Shown here piece after piece: positions 42,301-64,000 of a DNA stretch of 64,000 bases. The notes below the pieces were generated by a model, which had not been told where the DNA came from, did not search any database, and saw only the letters and a list, made by a program, of their open reading frames with translations. Source of the DNA: Allacma fusca. Lineage: Eukaryota; Arthropoda; Collembola; Symphypleona; Sminthuridae. The stretch lies in the NCBI GenBank assembly GCA_947179485.1, contig OX359249.1, positions 11,408,001 through 11,472,000 on the forward strand. The letters run 5' to 3'. Position numbers and translations under genes: made by a program. How positions within the stretch are numbered: position 1 is the first letter of the stretch; each line of letters opens with the position of its first letter.

Positions 42301-43509
42301 TTCAATGTATGTTTACGCGTTTATTATTATATATGTATCTTGTGATGTATGTGTTAGAGTAGATTTTAAAGTGATGATCACGGTACTTGAAATTATTGTT
42401 TCTGATTCGTTAAAGTACATCGGTAGCCCTAACGATTATCAATAAGAAAAGATTTGCTATTCGACATGATATTTTTAGTTGTATTTGCAACAACTATACC
42501 TACACTAGCCCGCTTCAACATTCTTTTACTCTTATACGCTTTCCTTATTCTATAGGGTGTTCTATCTATATGATATCTTAGTTGTATTTACCAGATTATA
42601 AATTATATATGTACTTCTAATCTTCGTAGATGAGGGTAATATTGACAACTGCTCTGATGATTAGCCTATGACTTGACTTTTGGCCCTTGTATATCCGCAA
42701 TTTGACAAAAAACATTCCATGCAATATCTTGTAGTTCATTAAATAAATGCCTCCGAGTTTTCCCGTTGTTTTGTCTTCTTCAGGGGCAACACGTGGGAAC
42801 ATAAGAAAGGGTCTAATGGCTGTGTCGCACTTTAAAAACCAATTCAGCAGAAAATAGGACACTCAATGAAATCTCACGAGTAACACATTTCGAACTTGCT
42901 TTTTCATCGGTAATCACTAATAAATGTAAATGAAATAATCAAGTCTCTGCGCATAATAGTGTTCAACAGCGAAGTATTACAAGATGAATCAGGCTGAGCA
43001 CAAAACAGACGTCAGGTCAGACCCTGACCAGAAAGATACATTCATACAGGTTGTATGTATGCATATTGAAGTACCGACCACAACATCGTCATTCCAAATC
43101 GACCCAAGTGCATCTTCAGCTCAATCTTGTATTCTTCAAAGTTTTGTTGATAATTACGAAAGCGTTGAAGGTATGATCTAGACGTCTTGAGACTTGTAAA
43201 TATCAAGGAAATGTTAATACTGACTTTAAGGTCAATAACCAGATTGCCTAGCTGCTACATGATTGATAGACACTGTGAATGTTCAGGATCGTTGACTACT
43301 TTTTATAATACTTGCAGGGCATCTCCCTTGAGTCACATATCACATACAATCTTTGCCTTCCATGTCTTGATAGTTAGAATTTCAAGTTCCTTTGGTCGAT
43401 TCAAGTCGCATTGTACTAAATCCGAATCGTTTAAGAAAGAGCTGAATGTGGCTTCTTAGCAAACCTTATTGAGTATTTTCGGTTTCTACACTTGGGCGAT
43501 TCTTATTGG
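27387..43509. other. intergenic region between liprin-alpha and Gsx
   Basis: No gene could be supported in about 16 kb. The longest open frame is 111 codons (33,282-33,617, plus strand), without recognisable motifs. Simple repeats include (GA)n at 28,726-28,754, a GACA-type tract near 30,917-30,947, GT runs near 34,266-34,286 and AT runs at 34,944-34,962. G homopolymers occur at 34,696-34,704 and 36,793-36,803. From about 35,000 to 43,500 the density of dinucleotide repeats drops. Part of that stretch may be the liprin-alpha 3' untranslated region, which starts at 43,509 and runs to lower coordinates, but no cleavage site can be fixed. Confidence 0.5.
28726..28754. repeat. (GA)n microsatellite
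   Basis: A GA dinucleotide run with one AAAG interruption near its right end. Confidence 0.93.
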
Positions 43510-57736
<14,227 letters not shown>

Positions 57737-58779
57737 CTGAAAAGTAACAAAAAAAAAATAAATAAAACACATAAGTACAGTTAACTCACATAGAACATGC
57801 TACTGTGCTCAATCTCCAGTTCACAAATATAGATACATACATACATCTTTTGTACACATAAGTATATGAACATACTTCAATGTCCAGCTAAAATAAAATT
57901 TTAACTATGAATCTCCACCTTTTTCACCCATTTTCAACGCTTCCGTCCCTTCCCAACAACTCACACCTTAACTTATCCAACAAGAGTATGTACAAAAAAT
58001 AAGGTCCCATTAAATTCAAATCCTTTTCAGTTAAAGTGTTCAAATTATAACGAGATTTGTTTTTCTTTCTGAAATAATAATTATCAAATTATGTATTACG
58101 TAAATTCCAATCACAGGCACGCGAATCCTTTTATGGAATCCTAAACTTGGGGGAAAAGGCAGTTAGATCCTATTTCCTTCTCTCATGCAGCAGTCTCCAG
58201 TTCCATACAAAAATAGAGAACATAAACCAGAGTCGAAATACATAATGCATAAACAATGAAACATATCCAAGAGTCCGTAACCACTACTGCAGTTTAGACC
58301 ATTAAAATTTAAAGTAGAGATATATGATTTCAAAAGCGAAAGACACTATTATAATGGAGGCTTCCCTTTAATAATAAAAATTAAAGAGGACGGCCTAATG
58401 TCTTCCGCCACAACCACAACTAGTTTAGTACATACATATTATAACGTCTTACGTCCGTTTTTCATATATACATACATACATACGTGGACCCAACACCCTG
58501 AGAAAGATAATGCAGCAACACTTTTTCATATTACGTGTCCAAACCTTAGGAATGACTCCTAACAATAAGAAACATATGTATGCCTGTAGTCGTGGACATA
58601 TATAGATATGTAACATGTACTTTATATCCAACATATAAAAATGGCTATTCTCTATAACTATCTTAACTGGAAGGAAATAACAAGAGGTTTTTGAGCCAGA
58701 GCCCCACACTACAACTGCCGAAACCTGCTGGAGGGTATATGATCACACGAGTAAGTACGGAGCGGCAGGTAAGAAAATT

Positions 58780-58781
<2 letters not shown>

Positions 58782-58819
<38 letters not shown>
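58782..58819. repeat. (CT)19 microsatellite
   Basis: An uninterrupted CT run in the probable liprin-alpha first intron. A similar (TC) run lies at 61,081-61,103. Confidence 0.95.
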
Positions 58820-58820
<1 letters not shown>

Positions 58821-59000
58821 GTACAGTCCCAGGCTATCACGGATGAAGGAAAAGATACAAGGGAGAACAAGTTTCATTTCATGTTCTCCCTTATTTATCC
58901 CAACTCTTCATGGAACGAGCAACATTTTACTGAAGAGTTGAGAAAATAACCATACAAAGAAATGCCCTAACGACGGTACAACGGTAGTAAAAAGAGAAAG

Positions 59001-59075
59001 GAGTAGCAGTAGTCGTAGTAGTAGTAGTAGCAGGAGTAGTAGTAGCAATAGCAGCAACAGCCGTAGCTGTAGTAG
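59001..59075. repeat. imperfect (GTA/GCA)n triplet repeat
   Basis: AGT/AGC-type triplets with drift; gives a Leu-rich false ORF on the minus strand. Confidence 0.9.
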
Positions 59076-59374
59076 TGTGTGCGTATGTCGGATCCAGCGA
59101 TACGGAAAATGTTCCAACGAGAAAAAGAGTGTTTGTGACTTGAGAAGAGGAAGAAGCCAGATCTCCTCCTTTTATATGCTCAATCTCTTTTCATGACGGT
59201 GTGCGTGTACCGTACAGACTTCCCTTAACCAACCAACACATTTCCGTATAATAAACTTCCATCTTCCATAATATATCTACACACTTACTCCCTGAACATG
59301 TTACATATATACATAGTACATTACACGCGTAACAGTATATATAATTCTAAAGATAGGGGTGAAAAAAAAACTGA

Positions 59375-59384
<10 letters not shown>

Positions 59385-59404
<20 letters not shown>
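59385..59404. repeat. (AC)10 microsatellite
   Basis: An AC run preceded by a poly-A tract of nine. Confidence 0.92.
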
Positions 59405-59405
<1 letters not shown>

Positions 59406-59851
59406 ACCCCATTCTCTGTTACCTGTCAATCCGAGTTAGTGCCGATTTTCCCGGTGTATTCTATTGTACACGAAGAGAAAGAAAAAAAGCTCACGGTTCC
59501 CTTTTACACTATTTGTATTGTAAATACTTGAACCGTGTAGTGTAAATTTACTTCTATCAAGTACGTCACCCCACATACTCCAAGCCTGACAAATTTAATA
59601 ATAATAACACCCATAGGACACGACAGAGACTTGTGGAAAAATTCCATACAACGTGTGGATGTGTATGCATATCTACACAATATATTTGTAGATTCCAGCG
59701 TATACATATGTGTGTGTCAAATAATGTTGAAATGTCCAATGGATAAAATTATATGACCCCGCATACATAAATATAGATAGATACATATGTATATATAATT
59801 ACGTACTTACATAATTTTATAGATACATTTAAGTATGTTTGTACAGAAGAA

Positions 59852-60544
59852 CTACAGTATAAAAAAAACCTCCAGTAAGATGAGATGCATAAAGCAAGCA
59901 CAAGTTTGACGCTGTAACTGCAATTGCTTTCCATTCTTCCCATTTTGAGTCTCAGGGTAGCTCTGATTTTCACTGCCATGGAGATGGGTAAGAATTTTCT
60001 TCAATATTGCATCAGCTTGGAGGCCATTACAACATTTGATGGTGGATGCATCGGGTCTGGGGATCCCTTCTTCTCCATGCCCTTTCCCAATTTTTTGGTT
60101 GGGTCTTGAATTGAGAAATTCACCACTCGGACCAACAACACCGCCACCACCACCACCACCACCACTACCATCACTACCATTACAACTGCCACTAGTACTA
60201 CTACTACTGCTACAACTACTAGCACTTACACCACTGGGAAGTCTACTACTACCATTGGTATTATACGGGATTATACTATGACTCGACGAGCCATTGGTCC
60301 GAGTAGCATTTATGGAGCTGCTAATGTTCCGACAATTCGCATGGTCACTTCCACCCCATGCATAATTGAAGCTGAAGGGCTGAGGAGACAAGTTGGCATT
60401 GGGTTCATTCCCGTTCAAATAGGTCCCCGTAAAACTGACAGTCCGACTTGTCACAGATGTGAGGGGAATCTCCGGATAGACTACGTTATTGTTGAGACGA
60501 TTAATGTTCCCGGACACCACTGACTTGTCTTGTGAGATGGGCAT
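59852..60544 (-). CDS. unidentified 230-codon ORF, Ser/Asn/Gly-rich
   Basis: I do not recognise this protein. The frame opens at ATG 60,544 (MPISQDKSVVSGNINRL), three codons after an in-frame TAA, and runs 230 codons to a stop at 59,852. The first about 85 residues are non-repetitive and Asn/Ser/Thr-rich. Next come a Ser/Gly block with eight consecutive Gly from ACC/CCA triplet repeats (about 60,140-60,200), then a basic and polar part with DAILKKILTHLHGSENQSYP. The tail after QLQLQRQT (FMHLILLEVFFIL) looks like intron read-through, so the real exon may end earlier. No phase-0 donor of good quality joins it to liprin-alpha exon 57635-57736. It may be an alternative first exon, a single-exon gene, or chance. 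Confidence 0.35.
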   Translation of the reverse strand: MPISQDKSVVSGNINRLNNNVVYPEIPLTSVTSRTVSFTGTYLNGNEPNANLSPQPFSFNYAWGGSDHANCRNISSSINATRTNGSSSHSIIPYNTNGSSRLPSGVSASSCSSSSSTSGSCNGSDGSGGGGGGGGVVGPSGEFLNSRPNQKIGKGHGEEGIPRPDASTIKCCNGLQADAILKKILTHLHGSENQSYPETQNGKNGKQLQLQRQTCACFMHLILLEVFFIL

Positions 60545-60744
60545 GACGCTCAATTACAACCTGATCACAGTTGTCCACACTTTCTTGTCTCAGAGACTAA
60601 ATGGGACCCATTTCCAAATCCAATATATTTGAGCCCAGTAGACGGACCAGACAGAAGGGAAATATAACTGGTGGGGGGACAAATACTCTTGTCACTTGTG
60701 TGACTCGGTGTAAATACTCCATGTTATCGGACTGAATCATCTCC

Positions 60745-60773
60745 TCCCCCTCCCTCCCTCCCTCCCTTCCCCT
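60745..60773 (-). repeat. G-rich (GGGA)n tract, G-quadruplex-prone
   Basis: On the plus strand this is CCCCCTCCCTCCCTCCCTCCCTTCCCC. The minus strand therefore has six G runs of three or more separated by one or two A, which fits the canonical G-quadruplex pattern. It lies about 200 bp upstream of the unidentified minus-strand ORF. Confidence 0.8.
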
Positions 60774-62081
60774 CAACAACACACTCTAATGCATACAACC
60801 CCCACTCATAAAAAATCCAGATGATGTTCCCAAGATTACACAGAAAATCCCACATTAATTTAGTAAATATCTTTATCTATATTTTCATCCTTTCTCCCAT
60901 GAATACGTATATATACATATATACAATTATATACTTACATAAACACCACATTCACAAGATTACATTAACCGCCTGACGACTGCTGTGTCAAGAAATAAGC
61001 AGGGAATTGCTCCTGCTTCATTTTTATTGCCTCCAGTTCTCCTTATCTGTCCTCCACAGCTCTAGTAGGTACACTAGCCATCTCTCTCTCTCTCTCTCTC
61101 TCTACCAAAACTAATCTGCCAATATAAAAATAGCAGTATTGAAACAAACTTAATTTTATCAATTATGCCCCATCATGGAGCTACGCCTCACATGGTAAGG
61201 CACTAACTGTACTACTACTAGATACTCCTGCTGTCATAATATGGTAAGATTAACACACACACACACAACTTTCCCGAAAGGGACATACATACAGATACAC
61301 CCATAGAAAATGTGGATACTGGTACAAGTAATTAATTATATTTAATTATGTACAGTAGAGTAAACCAAGGAATAAAATGAAGCAGTCAGTATAATACTAT
61401 TGTACGTCTCGGGAAATCCAATAAACAACTCCACACTCGTAAGACTTCATTGGTACAGGATGACTAACCACGTACAATAATAATACCTTAGCCCATTCAA
61501 ACTCCTCTATAACTTTTCCTCTCTCATTCTTCCACTCTTCTCACACGATTGTCTATCAACTTCCATTCTATTCATCTTCCACCCCGAGTCTCTCCTCTCA
61601 CCAAGTTATTTTCTAATTACAACTTTAGTTACACACTCTCCGTTCCTCATTACTTTCGCCTACACTGTTTCCTCCACTTACTCACTTCTCCAGCTATTTC
61701 TCCGGAACTCCTAGAACTACGAGATACTTCACACTACGATGAATTATATACTACCACCACACTCCGGAGAGTAGCAGTAAGTAGTGGTAGACAACCCAGC
61801 TGTCCACCGCCGCCGCCGCCGTCAACAACAACAACAACAACAACACCATCAACTACAACCCCAAACAAACAACAAGGGGAAACCTTTGACGGTAAAGAGC
61901 ATAAAACATCATGAGTCATGAAACTTCCATGTAGCGTCAAAATTCCAGCACTTGGCTGTAAACAACTTACGCTGTGTGTGTGTGTGTGTTTGTACTCCGT
62001 TAAAAAAGAAATGCGAGGGAGTCCCGGCATTATCTCACTAATTCCTATCTACATGTATAAGTAAGTCTAAGTAATTATGAG

Positions 62082-62425
62082 CATATCGTCGCTGAAGAGG
62101 CAAAATGGAATACATGCATTTTCGATTAAAATCAAAATGGTCTACATGCAGTTTTACTAAATGCAAAATGGAATAGATGCATCAAGTTTTAAAAGCAAAA
62201 TGGAATAAGTGCAATTTCGTCTAAAAGCAAAATGGTCTACATACATTATGAAAGTATACACGCATGTAGACCATTTTGCTTTTAGTGAAAACTGCATGTA
62301 GTTCATTTTGCTTTCAGGAAAGCTTGCAACTATTCCGTTTTGCCTTTAAGGAAAAAGGCATGTAGACCATTTTGCTTCTATTCGAAATTGCACTTAGTCC
62401 ATTTTGCCTCTTCAGCGACGATATG
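62082..62425. repeat. 344-bp foldback element, 32-bp internal periodicity
   Basis: This is a long inverted repeat centred at about 62,253. The outer 28 bp of the arms (62,082-62,109 and 62,398-62,425) are perfect complements, and so are the inner 22 bp (62,221-62,242 and 62,264-62,285), which flank a 21-base loop. Between them the arms match imperfectly. Each arm contains five units with the core CAAAATGG followed by a TA(C/G/A)ATGCA-like end. Cores in the left arm start at 62,101, 62,133, 62,164, 62,196 and 62,228; their mirror copies end at 62,278, 62,310, 62,342, 62,374 and 62,406. I see no clear target-site duplication and no coding capacity. It could be a foldback transposon, a MITE with subterminal repeats, or a long-hairpin RNA source. 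Confidence 0.93.
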
Positions 62426-62896
62426 TAAAGTCGAGGAAGGGCATACATCTCTATAAGTTGTCTATAACCTATGTATCTGTAATTATACGTATAGTCCTGT
62501 ACAGAGAGTCGTCTGTACAAGTAGCACATACATACATAGCAGAATCACGCATCCAAAAATATACATACATAGGTACAGAGAGATACGCCAAGCTGCCTTC
62601 AATAATTATTACTGTATACAGCCAGACGTCAATTCACCTGGTGCTTCACTGTCAGCTGGTGGTATTTACCTCCCTCTTTGCCTCCTTCATCTTAAATATA
62701 CATACAGGCGGAAGTCATTACGCCTTTGCCATTGTTTAATGTACTTGTTACTCCTAAAAATAAAGAAGCGGACAGACACGAGAAATAATAATGGCTCTCC
62801 CACGTGCCTCCAACTACATAAATGTGCATTCGTACTTCATATGCTCCGTCTCACCTCGACAATAAATTAGATGAGTGGGAAACATCTACGCGCAAC

Positions 62897-62926
62897 TAAG
62901 TAAGTAAGTAAGTAAGTAAGTAAGTA
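62897..62926. repeat. (TAAG)7 microsatellite
   Basis: A tetranucleotide run. On the plus strand it repeats GTAAGT, the splice-donor consensus, seven times; on the minus strand, the likely sense strand, it does not. Confidence 0.94.
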
Positions 62927-63143
62927 TATCCACTAGCTAGCCCAGCCTCACACTCTTTCCACTCTTTTTTTTCCTTCAACAACGAAGGAGCGTCCACAGA
63001 ATGTCAACTAGGAGCGCAAGAGAAAGCGAGCGAGATGGAGAAAGCAGTACAGGCATAGAAACTGTGCTTAACTTCACCATCATGAGGTAAAACAAAAGAA
63101 AGGAATTGGGGAGACTAGACTCCCCTAGTACTAACCAGTAGTG

Positions 63144-63174
<31 letters not shown>
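63144..63174. repeat. (GTA)10 microsatellite
   Basis: A GTA trinucleotide run in non-coding DNA. Confidence 0.94.
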
Positions 63175-64000
63175 CAGTACTAGGAATGGTTCACTACAAC
63201 AGTTCAACTCTATCCATACGTAGATACACCTATACCTCCAATGATCATCCCAATTCCATCGGAAATCCAGCATATTGGCTGAAGAAAATGCCCCTCAACG
63301 GCTTTTAAATTTCCAAGTAATCTTTAACAATGGCCATCCCTCAAGCCTGCATATAAGATACATATATAATAATACTCCCAACGAACCTTCTTTTCAATAA
63401 GGCCATACAATCGTCGTCATTTGATTCTCTCCGGTTTAAGGAGCCAACATCACCATTATTTTTTAGACTTTCTTCCGAGAGAACTTAAAGGTCACAGGAT
63501 ACAATAACGGGGGGTTCAAAACGTTACGGTCGTGCTCAACTCCCTCAATTTTCGTACACTTATGCAAGGTACATACATACGAACGGATGTATCTTAGGTA
63601 TAAAGTCATACACGGGATAGTAATGTAGAAATGCGTCCTTAAAGTGAAAGTGACTGGATATGTATGGACAAAGTGTTAAACGTACAGAGGACATATATCA
63701 ATCTATAGATATAGAAATGTATATATATATAGATACTATCTAATATCCATGTATAACTCCAATAAGGGAATACCAAATGGTTCAAAATTTAACCTTCAAC
63801 AATTTTATGTCCTCAATAAATACGCACACGCTTCCACTACTTTCTCTCTTTCTCTCTTTCTCGCTTAGAGGATGTAAAATCCCGGAATGGGCTAATAAAT
63901 ACCACGGGAGGGTTAATAGAAGAATAATACCGGAAACCCAGGGAAATCAGAACATGAGCCACGAGTACCCAAGGATGAGGTGTGTAAGGTAGTAGATATT

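Larger units (their letters stand above)
57737..64000 (-). other. probable liprin-alpha 5' intron or upstream region
   Basis: If the missing N-terminal exons lie beyond the window, this is intronic for liprin-alpha and over 6.2 kb long. I searched the minus strand for the family N-terminal coiled coil (MLDERDKL-type and ERDSLQRQ-type motifs) and did not find it. It holds many microsatellites, an unidentified ORF, a C/G-rich tract and the foldback element listed separately. Confidence 0.55.

Noticed and set aside
60001..60523. Other frames across the ACC/CCA repeat (Val-rich or Pro-rich)
   Set aside because: Homopolymer readings of the triplet repeat on the other frames and strand of the 230-codon ORF.

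Overview
The window is animal nuclear DNA, AT-rich, and very rich in simple repeats (CT, CA, AT, GTA, GTAA and GGA runs) and in TACATA/TATGTA words. It has two recognisable protein-coding genes, both on the minus strand. The compact introns with GT..AG borders, an arthropod-style liprin-alpha and a Gsx/ind ParaHox gene point to an arthropod. A crustacean such as a parasitic copepod is my guess from repeat style, and it is inference only.

Layout. 1-20,632: no gene I can support, only intergenic DNA with microsatellites. 20,633-21,838: an uninterrupted ORF for a Gsx (GS homeobox; fly ind) transcription factor, with the N-terminal [10 protein letters not shown] motif, a Q50 Antennapedia-class homeodomain and a Cys-x-Cys tail motif. 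21,839-43,509: about 21.7 kb with no supportable gene. 43,510-57,736: sixteen coding exons of a liprin-alpha (PPFIA/SYD-2) synaptic scaffold. All splice borders could be read by eye and all phases join. The exons encode 1,098 residues covering most of the coiled coil, the linker and the three SAM domains through to the stop codon. The first part of the protein (roughly 80-100 residues in the family) is not found, so the 5' exons probably lie beyond 64,000. 57,737-64,000: probably liprin-alpha first-intron or upstream DNA, with dense microsatellites, a minus-strand 230-codon ORF of unknown nature (59,852-60,544), a G-quadruplex-prone tract and a striking foldback element.

The most unusual structure is at 62,082-62,425. 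It is a 344-bp near-symmetric inverted repeat whose two arms each hold five copies of a GCAAAATGG-type unit spaced almost exactly 32 bp apart. The outer 28 bp and the inner 22 bp of the arms are perfect complements. No listed gene explains it; it looks like a foldback/MITE-type element or a source of long hairpin RNA.

Gsx (a neural patterning repressor) and liprin-alpha (presynaptic active-zone assembly) are both neural genes. I see no sign that they are co-transcribed or functionally linked beyond adjacency. No tRNA, rRNA, CRISPR or recognisable transposase was found.
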